Source: Planococcus maritimus
GTDB taxonomy: Bacteria; Bacillota; Bacilli; Bacillales_A; Planococcaceae
Assembly: GCF_001592825.1 (NCBI RefSeq)
Contig: NZ_LTZG01000001.1
Coordinates: 992,001 to 1,056,000, forward strand
Length of the DNA: 64,000 bases
Direction of reading: 5' to 3'
Each line of letters starts with the position of its first letter. Position 1 is the stretch's first letter. The notes beneath the pieces were generated by a model that was given only the letters and a program-made list of their open reading frames with translations, was not told the DNA's origin and searched no databases. A program made the translations under genes and the position numbers. Positions 20,464-28,882 of the stretch are shown one piece after another.

Positions 20464-22605
20464 TTATTGGACGATTTCTTCAACTGGTGGTGTATCTTTT
20501 CCGAGAACAGCCATCTCGAGAAGTTCAGCGACATCGTATGTTCCGACTTGCTCTTCAACTTCTTTTGCTTTCGTGCCATCCGATAGCATCGTTAAGCAGT
20601 ACGGGCATCCGGATGAGATCATCGTCGGACTCACTTCAAGCGCCTGCTCGGTGCGGGCAACATTGACGCGGTGTCCGGCGTCTTCTTCCATCCACATAAG
20701 GCCGCCGCCGGCTCCACAGCACATGCCGTCTTGACGATTGCGCTTCATCTCAACAAGTTCGACACCTTCGATCGCTTTGAGGATCTCACGAGGTGCATCG
20801 TATACATCGTTGTAGCGGCCGAGATAGCAGGAGTCGTGGAACGTGATTTTCTCATTGACTGCATGCTGCGGCTTCAGTTTGCCTTGTTGGACAAGGTCAA
20901 AGAGCATTTCCGTGTGGTGATAGACTTCTGCTTCAAAGCCGAAATCCGGGTATTCGTTTTTAAAAATATTGTAAGCATGCGGGTCGATCGTGACAATCTT
21001 GCTAACGCCCGCTTTTTCAAATTCTTTAATATTGGCAGTTGCGAGTTCCTGGAAAAGGAATTCGTTGCCGAGACGGCGTGGTGTATCGCCGGAGTTCTTT
21101 TCTTTGTTGCCGAGAATCGCGAATTTGATGCCTGCTTCGTTCATCAAACGGGCAAACGACAGTGCGATTTTTTGAGAACGGTTGTCGAATGAGCCCATCG
21201 AGCCGACCCAGAACAAGTATTCAAATTCTTCTCCAGCTTTGCTGACTTCTTTGACCGTTGGGATTGAGATATCTGGACGAGCATCTCTCCAGTTTTCTTT
21301 TTCCTTGCGGTTCAAGCCCCATGGATTGCCTTGCTTCTCGATATTGGTCATCGCGCGCTGGGCATCTTTATCCATTTTCCCTTCCGTCATGACTAGGTAA
21401 CGGCGAAGGTCGATGATTTTGTCGACGTGTTCGTTCATGACTGGGCATTGGTCTTCACAGTTGCGGCATGTTGTGCACGCCCAAATTTCTTCTTCTGTGA
21501 TCACATCGCCAATCAAGCTTGGGCTGTAAAGTTCATCGACTGAAATTCCTTCAGCGCCAGCAGCCATCGCCAATTGGTTTCCTTGCGTATTGTTGAATGC
21601 CAATGCCGGCACCCATGGTTTTTTCTGGGTCATGACAGCACCCGTGTTCGTCAAATTATCGCGGAGCTTCGTGATCAAATCCATCGGAGACAGCATTTTG
21701 CCGGTTCCAGTAGCTGGACACATGTTCGTGCAACGCCCACATTCTACACAAGCGTAGAAATCGATCATTTGGGCTTGCGTAAAATCCGTAATTTTTCCGA
21801 CACCGAACGTTGGCATCGCATCAGGATCTTCTTCATTTTCTTCTTCCATGTCTTCAAAATTGATTGGCTTCAAGCGGCCGACATGATCCAAACGGTGGAA
21901 CCAAGTATTAACTGGCCCGAAGATCAAGTGAGCGTGCTTGGATTGCGGGACATAGACCAAGAACGTCAATAGGAACAAGAGATGCGCCCACCACATGACG
22001 TAGAAGATGGTCACTGCAGCCGCTTCAGGGAGCCAAGCAAATGCTGCGGCAATGACGCTTGCAATTGGTTCTGTCCAAGCGCCTTCGTGCCCGTGCCAGA
22101 TCATGCCCATGCCGTTGCCGACAAGAACTGTCACCATCAAACCGCCGATGAAAATCAAGACAAGTCCTGATTTCCAGCCGCGTTTCAGGCGGACCAGCTT
22201 TTCGATATAGCGTCTATAGAATGCCCAGACAACTGCGACCAGAATCATCAAAGTGACGAATTCCTGGAATAATGTGAATGCCGGGTACAATGGGCCAAGC
22301 GGCAAATGCGAATCCGGTGATAAGCCTTTAATGATGAAATCGATGGCGCTCGCCTGTACGAGCAGGAAGCCATAGAAGAACATCACGTGTATCGCGCCGC
22401 TTTTTTTATCTTTCAATAGTTTCTTCTGGCCAAATACGTTGACCATTACTTTGCGGACGCGTTCATTGAAGTTTTCTTCAAATTCCACTTTTTTGCCGAG
22501 CTTGATATATTCATAGCGCGACTTCAGCAAGTAGATAAACAAGTAAACAGCGTAAGCGGTTACAAGTATAAATAAAATCCAGTTAGCGATGAGCAAAAAC
22601 TCCAT
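20464..22605 (-). CDS. fadF: Fe-S oxidoreductase FadF, membrane-anchored
   Basis: 713-aa protein with an N-terminal membrane part (MEFLLIANWILFILVTAYAV, then three to four further helices to about residue 230), two 4Fe-4S motifs (CVECGRCTNMCP and CTTCRNCEDQCP), and two CCG-type cysteine domains (HDSCYLGR and MCCGAGGGLMW). B. subtilis fadF (ywjF) is the counterpart; proposed role is passing electrons from acyl-CoA dehydrogenases/ETF to the quinone pool. The open frame extends to 22653, but GGGGGG about 9 nt before the ATG at 22605 fixes the start. It has its own promoter at 22694-22722 with a FadR-box-like operator. Confidence 0.92.
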   Translation of the reverse strand: MEFLLIANWILFILVTAYAVYLFIYLLKSRYEYIKLGKKVEFEENFNERVRKVMVNVFGQKKLLKDKKSGAIHVMFFYGFLLVQASAIDFIIKGLSPDSHLPLGPLYPAFTLFQEFVTLMILVAVVWAFYRRYIEKLVRLKRGWKSGLVLIFIGGLMVTVLVGNGMGMIWHGHEGAWTEPIASVIAAAFAWLPEAAAVTIFYVMWWAHLLFLLTFLVYVPQSKHAHLIFGPVNTWFHRLDHVGRLKPINFEDMEEENEEDPDAMPTFGVGKITDFTQAQMIDFYACVECGRCTNMCPATGTGKMLSPMDLITKLRDNLTNTGAVMTQKKPWVPALAFNNTQGNQLAMAAGAEGISVDELYSPSLIGDVITEEEIWACTTCRNCEDQCPVMNEHVDKIIDLRRYLVMTEGKMDKDAQRAMTNIEKQGNPWGLNRKEKENWRDARPDISIPTVKEVSKAGEEFEYLFWVGSMGSFDNRSQKIALSFARLMNEAGIKFAILGNKEKNSGDTPRRLGNEFLFQELATANIKEFEKAGVSKIVTIDPHAYNIFKNEYPDFGFEAEVYHHTEMLFDLVQQGKLKPQHAVNEKITFHDSCYLGRYNDVYDAPREILKAIEGVELVEMKRNRQDGMCCGAGGGLMWMEEDAGHRVNVARTEQALEVSPTMISSGCPYCLTMLSDGTKAKEVEEQVGTYDVAELLEMAVLGKDTPPVEEIVQ

Positions 22606-22693
22606 CGTGTAGTCCCCCCTTGTTGAATGTGTAAATCCCCTATTCTTATCCAAAGTTTACGTGAACTGCGGCAGAATGTCGATACTATGTTCT

Positions 22694-22722
22694 AGTTTAA
22701 AAGTGAATGAGCATTCAGTCAA
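22694..22722 (-). promoter_or_regulatory. Candidate sigma-A promoter overlapped by FadR-like operator
   Basis: Minus strand: -35 TTGACT, 17-bp spacer, -10 TAAACT. The spacer holds the inverted repeat TGAATG-CT-CATTCA (22704-22717). The 18-mer TGACTGAATGCTCATTCA fits the B. subtilis FadR consensus TGAATGAMTANTCATTCA at 16 of 18 positions (consensus from memory). B. subtilis fadF is a FadR target. Supports repression of fadF relieved by long-chain acyl-CoA. Confidence 0.65.
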
Positions 22723-22881
22723 TAGAAATCTGCAAGCTTGCTGAAATATAATTTCCAAATACTGATATTTCATGTACTTTCGCCGTTTCCCTGAAAGTTC
22801 GAGGGAATTCAGGCACCTACTTCGTGCTTCCACTTGCCATCTTTTACTGGAATCCGCTTCACATGCACCGTTTTCCTCCAT

Positions 22882-22907
22882 AAAAAATAGCCGCTTTGCC
22901 GGCGGCT
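22882..22907 (-). terminator. Terminator at the end of the cobalamin operon
   Basis: Stem AGCCGC/GCGGCT-type hairpin with loop CGGCAAA followed by ATTTTTTA on the minus strand, just past the cblS stop (22914). Confidence 0.8.
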
Positions 22908-22913
22908 GTCAGG

Positions 22914-23588
22914 TTACTCTTCTAAAGGTCGAAAATATTTTCCGAATACGCGCTGCGCTTCTTGCACTTTGGTTGGTTTCACCCCGATTAGCAGGCAAGT
23001 GGCCGGTCCGCCTGACGCTTTTTTAGTAATCCACGAAGCGATCGGCATTTTTTGACCGAACAACTTTTCTGCTTCCTGTTCGATTCCCTGGGACCCAACT
23101 GGCCAGATGCGTTCGATCAGCTTGCCCTCGAGTGCGGCATGAACGATTCGCAAATCGGCGATCCTATCCGCATGAGTCAAGACCGCTTCCCCGGTAAGTG
23201 GTTCCCCGTATACGAACCATTGCAGTTCGCGAGCTTCATCGAGTACGTGCACTTTTCGACCAATCATGGTCACCGCCAGCGCCGATTGCAAGGTCTCCAT
23301 ATTGCTTTCCGTGCTGCCAGTCACGGGCGGCATTTTCATCCCCAACTCGGAAAACAATTCCTCAATTCCAGAAATATAGCGCGGCCAATGCAGCTCCCCG
23401 CTGAAATTATGAAGCAGGATCGCAGAGACTTGGCCACCAGCCGCCCATTGTTCAGCCAATGCGACGCGCGCGGCAAACTTCGCGGTCACTCGATCCGGCA
23501 CATTCACTTGATCGAGTGCTTTCTCTCCGATGGCTGCCGCATTATCCGTCGTGATGATTAACCCGTCTACAATCATTTCATTGCGCAT
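22914..23588 (-). CDS. cblS: Alpha-ribazole kinase (CblS-like), AIR-synthase fold
   Basis: 224 aa related to the PurM/SelD ATP-binding fold: MIVDGLIITTDNAAAIGEKALDQV at the N-terminus, a VTGSTESNMETLQSALAVTMIG segment, and no C-terminal PurM domain. Proteins of this type in Geobacillus and Listeria (CblS) phosphorylate alpha-ribazole, the lower-ligand nucleoside of cobalamin, and are found with the transporter CblT, as here (start overlaps the cblT stop). The product feeds CobS. Database labels also use alpha-ribazole-5-phosphate synthase. Family assignment is by recognition and context, not alignment. Confidence 0.75.
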   Translation of the reverse strand: MRNEMIVDGLIITTDNAAAIGEKALDQVNVPDRVTAKFAARVALAEQWAAGGQVSAILLHNFSGELHWPRYISGIEELFSELGMKMPPVTGSTESNMETLQSALAVTMIGRKVHVLDEARELQWFVYGEPLTGEAVLTHADRIADLRIVHAALEGKLIERIWPVGSQGIEQEAEKLFGQKMPIASWITKKASGGPATCLLIGVKPTKVQEAQRVFGKYFRPLEE

Positions 23589-24067
23589 TAAACAAATCTC
23601 CTCGCAGCTTGTGTGACAAACGGTATAGCTAATCCAGCAATTGCAGCATTAATAGAAGCGGCCAGCAATAAGCCCGGGACAGAGGCATAGAAAAAAGCAG
23701 GCGATAACAAGAAGTAAAATGGCACAGCCGCCACCACACCGTTGCCGACAATAAATGCTGCCCATTTCAACCAGGTCTTGCCGTTTCGATGCAGCACCGC
23801 GAACAGCCAGACAACCGCAAACATCTCCAGTGCGATCAGTAGATGAAAAGGTCCGAGTGGCATACCGCTAAATAACGCTGACAATACATGGCCTGCCGCG
23901 GCGACAAAACCGGCAAGTGGTGCCGCAAGAAACAGCGCTGCAACGAGTGCTGGCATCGAATCCAGTGCAATCGACGCAATGCCAAGCGGAATTTTTACCA
24001 TGCCGCCGATAGCAGACAAGCTGATAAAAACCGCGGCCAAAGCAATCTGCTGCGTCTTCAATGTCAT
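23588..24067 (-). CDS. cblT: Alpha-ribazole uptake protein (CblT-like), ECF-type S component
   Basis: 159-aa integral membrane protein with five to six hydrophobic segments, starting MTLKTQQIALAAVFISLSAIGGMVKIPLG, the style of substrate-binding S components of ECF transporters. Adjacent to cblS in the cobalamin operon, like the CblT-CblS pair that imports and phosphorylates alpha-ribazole. ATG overlaps the preceding stop (ATGA), so translation is coupled to the adenosyltransferase gene. The ECF energising module is not in this window. Confidence 0.75.
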   Translation of the reverse strand: MTLKTQQIALAAVFISLSAIGGMVKIPLGIASIALDSMPALVAALFLAAPLAGFVAAAGHVLSALFSGMPLGPFHLLIALEMFAVVWLFAVLHRNGKTWLKWAAFIVGNGVVAAVPFYFLLSPAFFYASVPGLLLAASINAAIAGLAIPFVTQAARRFV

Positions 24068-24654
24068 TCCTCCCGTTTTTTCGAGCGTCCGCCATCCTTG
24101 AAGACTTTGGCGCTGCGCACGTATTCGTTATCGGCTACTTTCATTCTGGAATTGGCGACGCGTGCTGCAGCAAATAAATAATCCGACAAGCGGTTCAAAT
24201 AGCGCTGAACGACCGCAGGAAATTCTTCACCGGCTTTCGCCAAACTGACGGTCTGCCGTTCCGCCCGGCGTGTAATCGTTCGTGCGATATGCAAAGTCGC
24301 TGCCGCTGGTGTGCCACCAGGAAGGATAAAACGCTCTAGAAGCGGCGGCTCATCCATCAACACATCGATACGGCGCTCTAGCTGCTCGACCGATTCTTCG
24401 TTGGTTTTGTACTGTGGCGTGTTGCGGACATCCGCCAAGTCACCGCCGCAATCGAATAATTCATTTTGGATCGTTTGCAAGTCTTCCAATAAATCGGCGA
24501 ACACTTCACGGTCGAGTTCCGTCATGGCTTTTCCGATAAATGAATTCACTTCGTCGATTGTACCGTATGCTTCTACGCGCGGGTTGTCTTTGTCTGTCCG
24601 CCCCCCGATCAATCCTGTTTGCCCTTTATCGCCGGTTTTCGTGTAAATGTTCAT
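24064..24654 (-). CDS. Cob(I)alamin adenosyltransferase, PduO type
   Basis: 196 aa. Adds the 5'-deoxyadenosyl group to the corrinoid cobalt. Motifs MNIYTKTGDKGQTGLIGG (ATP loop), VEAYGTIDEVNSFIG and ARTITRRAERQTV followed by LNRLSDYLFAAAR are standard for PduO/MMAB proteins. An in-frame extension to 24795 lacks support; GGAG lies before the ATG at 24654. The start overlaps the CobU-like gene and its stop overlaps cblT, in one operon. Provides the coenzyme for IcmF. Confidence 0.92.
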   Translation of the reverse strand: MNIYTKTGDKGQTGLIGGRTDKDNPRVEAYGTIDEVNSFIGKAMTELDREVFADLLEDLQTIQNELFDCGGDLADVRNTPQYKTNEESVEQLERRIDVLMDEPPLLERFILPGGTPAAATLHIARTITRRAERQTVSLAKAGEEFPAVVQRYLNRLSDYLFAAARVANSRMKVADNEYVRSAKVFKDGGRSKKREE

Positions 24655-25045
24655 CTCGCCCATCTCCTTTGAGTGTTTGTGGAATGCCGTACCAAATGCG
24701 TGTAATGCGCTGAGCCTGCCCGAATAAATACTGATAGCTTCTGCCGGTGACATCGCGCCATTCACGCTCAAGCGGATCGATTGGCACAATGCCACGGCTG
24801 ATATCGGTCAAAATCCAGATGCGTTCACCTGTGCTGTTGGCCAAGGTACTAATTGCCCCTAGTATCTCTTGTTCGGAATGATCTTGTTCCAATTGTGCGC
24901 GAATCCAATGTTCGAGTCCGGCAATGACCGCATTGTCCCCGGGGTTCGGAAGCTCGCCTTCGAGCCAAGCGATAGATTCGAGTCCCATATGTTCTTTTAC
25001 ATATTGGCGTTTGCCGTTAAAGGCTCCGCCGAAAATGATATGCAT
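24626..25045 (-). CDS. Short CobU-like P-loop protein, probable divergent paralogue
   Basis: 139 aa starting MHIIFGGAFNGKRQYVKEHM. The glycine-rich start resembles the Walker A of CobU, but the expected Ser/Thr after GK is Arg (GGAFNGKR). A later Asp segment (WILTDISRGIVPIDPLEREWRDVTGR) and NxxLA-like features resemble the C-terminal CobU pattern. A full CobU is encoded at 26336-26884, so this is a paralogue within the salvage operon. A ribosome site AAGGAGGG precedes the ATG at 25045, and it overlaps cobC by 49 nt. Whether it still binds nucleotide is doubtful. Confidence 0.7.
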   Translation of the reverse strand: MHIIFGGAFNGKRQYVKEHMGLESIAWLEGELPNPGDNAVIAGLEHWIRAQLEQDHSEQEILGAISTLANSTGERIWILTDISRGIVPIDPLEREWRDVTGRSYQYLFGQAQRITRIWYGIPQTLKGDGRDEHLHENRR

Positions 25046-25581
25046 GGCTGTCCCTCCTTATACGCCGACTTGCTCGCCCATGCGACGGTATAGCATTGTC
25101 CGTGGGCTGCTTGTTGAGAAAAGAATTCTCCACCGTTCGCTTTAGCTAAAAGGTATCGGATTGGCCCGCCATGAGTGACAAGTGTAAAATCCCCTTTTTC
25201 AGGGAAAGCTCCGATTGCTCGGTCTACCCGTTCGGCCAATTGCTGAAAACTTTCCCCATTCGGAGGCTGTACTGCAAGTGGATCATCAATCCATTCACGA
25301 TAACGCTTAATCGATTGCAAATCATCATATGTCTTGCCTTCCCAATCCCCGAAATTCAGTTCCCGTAAATTAGCATCCGCCTCGTAACGCGCATTCGGAA
25401 ATAGCGATTGTGCCGTTTGCCGACAGCGCAGCAAATCACTGCCGAAAACGAGCGGGGTCGCATGAGTGACTTGGGCTTCGAACGGCAAAATCGGTTCATC
25501 AGTCCAGCCGATATACGCTTTTCGCCTATTCCCGGCAGTTGGCGCGTGGCGGATTAAATGAAGAACAAAAGCATTCCCCAT
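24997..25581 (-). CDS. cobC: Histidine phosphatase family protein, probable alpha-ribazole phosphatase
   Basis: 194 aa with the catalytic RHAPT motif (LHLIRHAPTAGN), a second acid/His site in LVTHGGPIRYLL, and LRELNFGDWEGKTYDDL typical of CobC. CobC removes phosphate from alpha-ribazole 5'-phosphate or adenosylcobalamin phosphate. GGAG precedes the ATG at 25581 by 8 nt, and the gene overlaps the cobS stop by 28 nt. Phosphoglycerate mutase-like names are possible, but the operon supports CobC. Confidence 0.85.
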   Translation of the reverse strand: MGNAFVLHLIRHAPTAGNRRKAYIGWTDEPILPFEAQVTHATPLVFGSDLLRCRQTAQSLFPNARYEADANLRELNFGDWEGKTYDDLQSIKRYREWIDDPLAVQPPNGESFQQLAERVDRAIGAFPEKGDFTLVTHGGPIRYLLAKANGGEFFSQQAAHGQCYTVAWASKSAYKEGQPCISFSAEPLTANANM

Positions 25582-26339
25582 AATACCAGCTCCATTCCTT
25601 CCACGTATGCCCCGAGCAAATCGCCCGTTACACCGCCAAAGTTCTTGTCACACCATTTTTTATAGCCAATGGTCGCGATGATCGCTACTAGTAAAAAGGC
25701 GAGTGCCACTGCCCAGCCGCAAATTGCCCATAAGGCCAAGAGCATAGCGAGTGACCAGGCGAACATCGCTGACAAAGTCGTTCTGCGGTCGATCAAGCGC
25801 TGGAAATAAGCAGCGAGCCCATTCGTTTTTGCCGGCTTTGCAAAGAGCGATAATACCGATAGCCCGATTCGGCTGACAACAGGTACGGCTGCAATGGCAA
25901 GCAAGGAAACTGAAGAGACCAGTTCCGCTAGCACAATAATCTTCCCAACAATCGCGAAAACCAATACCATCGCTCCAAATGCGCCAATTCGTGGGTCGCC
26001 CATAATTTCAAGGCGCTTGTCACGGTTTTGGTAAGAAAAATAAGCGTCGCCCGTGTCCGCCAACCCGTCCAAGTGCAAGCCCCCGGTAAATGCCCATAGT
26101 AAAAACGTAAGCAAGAACGCAAGCGTTAACGAACCGACATCAGCTGTATGGTAAATAAACCAAGTTACGACTGAAATCATCGTCCCCATCATTAATCCGA
26201 CTATCGGCAACAAGCTGTACATCGCTGTTACTTGTGGCTTTTTCACCGGAATCTCTTGATGTACTGGGATCGATGAAAAGAATTGGAATGCGAGCAGTAA
26301 GCCCTCAAGTGTTCGATTCGCCATCCGCATCACCTTCAC
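25554..26339 (-). CDS. cobS: Adenosylcobinamide-GDP ribazoletransferase (cobalamin synthase)
   Basis: Joins adenosylcobinamide-GDP to alpha-ribazole (phosphate), an integral membrane step. About 261 aa with FQFFSSIPVHQ near the start, LGLADTGDAYFSY-like motif (LDGLADTGDAYFS) and six or so hydrophobic segments. The first possible codon is GTG at 26339, overlapping the cobU stop (GTGA); ATGs at 26330 and 26324 are alternatives, the latter spaced best from AAGGTG. Position between cobU and cobC in the operon. Confidence 0.92.
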   Translation of the reverse strand: MKVMRMANRTLEGLLLAFQFFSSIPVHQEIPVKKPQVTAMYSLLPIVGLMMGTMISVVTWFIYHTADVGSLTLAFLLTFLLWAFTGGLHLDGLADTGDAYFSYQNRDKRLEIMGDPRIGAFGAMVLVFAIVGKIIVLAELVSSVSLLAIAAVPVVSRIGLSVLSLFAKPAKTNGLAAYFQRLIDRRTTLSAMFAWSLAMLLALWAICGWAVALAFLLVAIIATIGYKKWCDKNFGGVTGDLLGAYVEGMELVLWGMLLFFI

Positions 26340-26884
26340 TTTCTTCGGATTGCCAGGCCGTTGTCCATTTCAAACGCCTGGTCTGCGCGGCTTGCGAGCC
26401 ATTGATGGATTGTTCCGAGCCATTGCTGATACGCAGGGGCGACTAGCGGTTCATCCAGCAACTCATTGGACACGATAACAATAGTTAGAGCTTGTTCACG
26501 CAACGCATCAATGGTGTTTTTCAACTCCTGCCATTTCTGCTCCATGCAGCCAGGCGTATCTGCGCATAAATTGCCCTCCTCGACCCCATCATATAATTCA
26601 TTAGCGAGCCAAGTCGTTACACAATCCCAAAGAATCGCGTCATTTTCATGGATGAGCGGCAAGGCTTCTGATAATTGCCTGGGCTGTTCAATGGTCCACC
26701 AGCCATCTTGCGCACGGTCTTGTTGGTGTCGGCCGATGCGTTCGGCCATTTCCTGGTCGCGCGCGACACCGCTCGCAATATAGACATTGCGTTTAGCGTT
26801 CGCCTGCCGGACAAGCGACTCCGCATAGGTGCTTTTGCCGCTGCGCACGCCTCCCGATACAAATATTAATTGTCCCGGAACCAT
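26336..26884 (-). CDS. cobU: Adenosylcobinamide kinase / adenosylcobinamide-phosphate guanylyltransferase
   Basis: 182 aa. Phosphorylates adenosylcobinamide and adds GMP. Shows the P-loop FVSGGVRSGKSTYAE, the guanylylation-site His in RIGRHQQDR, and the VTTWLANELYDG segment. An in-frame extension reaches 27055, but GGAG before the ATG at 26884 decides the start; the gene then overlaps the cobD stop by 19 nt. Complements the shorter CobU-like gene in the same operon. Confidence 0.92.
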   Translation of the reverse strand: MVPGQLIFVSGGVRSGKSTYAESLVRQANAKRNVYIASGVARDQEMAERIGRHQQDRAQDGWWTIEQPRQLSEALPLIHENDAILWDCVTTWLANELYDGVEEGNLCADTPGCMEQKWQELKNTIDALREQALTIVIVSNELLDEPLVAPAYQQWLGTIHQWLASRADQAFEMDNGLAIRRK

Positions 26885-27942
26885 TGATGCATCTCCTTTC
26901 TCAGCCGTTCCATTGCCAAGGCGCTTTTCATGCCGATGCGGAACCATTGCCCATCCATTCCTTTGAAAGAATAGGTGTGGCGCAAGACGATCCCTGCTTT
27001 TAGCATCGCTTGGAAAAACGGTTCCGACAGCTGCGGATTCGGCAATTGAAAACAAAGGAAGTTGGCGGCTGATGGGATGAATGTACAGCCTGTCGCCTCC
27101 AGGTAAGTTTCCATTTTCACGCGTTCACTGGTTGCAGCAGCGATCACCCGCTCGCGGTATGTCTCTTCGGAAAAGCAACGCGCGCCGGCTGCCGCTGCTA
27201 AGCCATTAACATTCCAATGGGCTGCACTGTCCGTCAACTCACTTATAATGTCAGCCGTGGCAATCGCGTAGCCAAGCCGCAACCCCGCAAGCGCATACAT
27301 TTTCGTCATCGAACGGACGATGATCACATGAGGATAGCTGTCTAGCATCGGAATGAACGACGCGTGTTCTCCAACAAAATCGATAAACGCCTCGTCGATC
27401 ACCAATTCACACTTTCCTTTGCAGAGCTCAGCGATTTCCGTCAGCTTAGGAACATCAAGCAAGCGGCCGGTGGGGTTGTGCGGATTGCACAGATAAAAGG
27501 CGTCGCAATGCGCTAGCTGTTTTTCGACTTCGTCCAGCTGCAATTGCCAGCTATTTTCAGGCTTTAAGTTAATTTCTATTATATGGATTTTTTCGGCAGT
27601 CAAGGTACTCCGGTATTCAGAAAACGCAGGTTCCACTAGCAACACCCGCTTGTTGCGGTAACGTTTGGCCAGCCACGTGAAGATTTCAGCTGCGCCGTTT
27701 CCCACTGCGATGTGCTGTTTTTCCACGCCATGGTAGATGGCCGCTTGCGACTTGAACGGCTCGGCTTGAGGGTCTGGGTACGAAGCCACCAAACCGAAGA
27801 AATTTGCCCATTGTTCTTTCACAAAATCTGGCGGCCCGAAAGGATGAACATTTTCACTGAAATCGATTATGTCTGAAGGCGGCTTTTGCACCGCTTGTTC
27901 ATAGAGGCGATGTGGATTGGCTCCGTGTTCAGGCAATTTCAA
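26866..27942 (-). CDS. cobD: Threonine-phosphate decarboxylase (CobD), PLP-dependent
   Basis: 358 aa of aspartate aminotransferase fold I, HisC-like. Makes (R)-1-amino-2-propanol phosphate, the aminopropanol linker used by CbiB. Seen are IDFSENVHPFGPP, CNPHNPTGRLL, IDEAFIDF, and the PLP lysine in SMTKMYALAGLRLGY. The first codon is TTG at 27942, with GGGGGA 7 nt before. It overlaps the cbiB stop by 14 nt. Could be misnamed histidinol-phosphate aminotransferase, but the operon context favours CobD. Confidence 0.88.
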   Translation of the reverse strand: MKLPEHGANPHRLYEQAVQKPPSDIIDFSENVHPFGPPDFVKEQWANFFGLVASYPDPQAEPFKSQAAIYHGVEKQHIAVGNGAAEIFTWLAKRYRNKRVLLVEPAFSEYRSTLTAEKIHIIEINLKPENSWQLQLDEVEKQLAHCDAFYLCNPHNPTGRLLDVPKLTEIAELCKGKCELVIDEAFIDFVGEHASFIPMLDSYPHVIIVRSMTKMYALAGLRLGYAIATADIISELTDSAAHWNVNGLAAAAGARCFSEETYRERVIAAATSERVKMETYLEATGCTFIPSAANFLCFQLPNPQLSEPFFQAMLKAGIVLRHTYSFKGMDGQWFRIGMKSALAMERLRKEMHQWFRDN

Positions 27943-28882
27943 GCAAGATTCCCCCTAGTGCAATCAGCGCAAAAAAACTGATTGTCGCTATATTCATTTG
28001 GTTTACTGCACTTCTAATATGTCTGGCTTCAAGTTGAAACAATGGTTCACCCATTTTAGCGCGGATCGACCGAACGCCGCCGTAAGAGTTCACGCCTCCT
28101 AGTTCAATACCGAGTTGCACAGCCGTCGCGGCTTCAAGCCAGCCACTGTTTGGGCTTGGATGTTTCCTGGCATCGCGCAGCCAGATCGACAGGCGGGTTT
28201 TTTTCGGCATGCCACTTTCATTTCGGGTGAATAACACGATCAACAAGCCGGTCACACGGCTCGGAACATAATTCAACACATCGTCGAATTTTGCGGAAGC
28301 AAAACCGAAAGCGCGGAATTCTTCATTCTGATAGCCGACCATCGAATCGCATGTATTGACCGCTTTGTAGATCCATAACCCTGGCGCACCAAACAATAGC
28401 GCCCAAAACATTGGGGCGGTAATGCCGTCGCTGGTGTTTTCAGAAACCGTTTCGACAACGCCGCGGGTAATCTCGCTTTCCCCTAAGGTTTCGGTATCGC
28501 GCCCGACAATCCACGACAATTTTTTTCGTGCAAGCGCAATATCCCCCTGGACAAGCGGCGTGTAAACATCTTCTGCAGCTTGCTTCAAGCTTTTCTGCGA
28601 CAATCCAGAAGCGATCAACAACGCTTCCACTAAAATTCCGATCACGGGATTGACCGAGTAAGCAATAGCAACGACAGCTAGCGTTTCTGAAGCGACAATC
28701 AGCAAGACACTAAACAGCATCACAAATCCGTTGCGAAAAGCATGTCGCGGGACATTGAGCCGTTCTTTCAGCGCATGGATCAATGACCCGATCCAGCGAA
28801 CAGGATGCGGCCAAGTTGGCGGATCTCCGATTATGCGGTCGAGCAACAGGCCGATGCCAATGGCCAGCACATGGTGGATCAT
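27929..28882 (-). CDS. cbiB: Adenosylcobinamide-phosphate synthase
   Basis: 317-aa membrane enzyme joining adenosylcobyric acid with aminopropanol (phosphate). Typical start MIHHVLAIGIGLLLDRIIGDPPTWPHPVRWIG; SENTSDGITAPMFWALLFGAPGLWIYKAVNTCDSMVGYQNE is highly diagnostic of CbiB/CobD. The ATG overlaps the stop of the btuD-cbiZ gene (ATGA), implying coupling. Confidence 0.94.
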   Translation of the reverse strand: MIHHVLAIGIGLLLDRIIGDPPTWPHPVRWIGSLIHALKERLNVPRHAFRNGFVMLFSVLLIVASETLAVVAIAYSVNPVIGILVEALLIASGLSQKSLKQAAEDVYTPLVQGDIALARKKLSWIVGRDTETLGESEITRGVVETVSENTSDGITAPMFWALLFGAPGLWIYKAVNTCDSMVGYQNEEFRAFGFASAKFDDVLNYVPSRVTGLLIVLFTRNESGMPKKTRLSIWLRDARKHPSPNSGWLEAATAVQLGIELGGVNSYGGVRSIRAKMGEPLFQLEARHIRSAVNQMNIATISFFALIALGGILLEIA

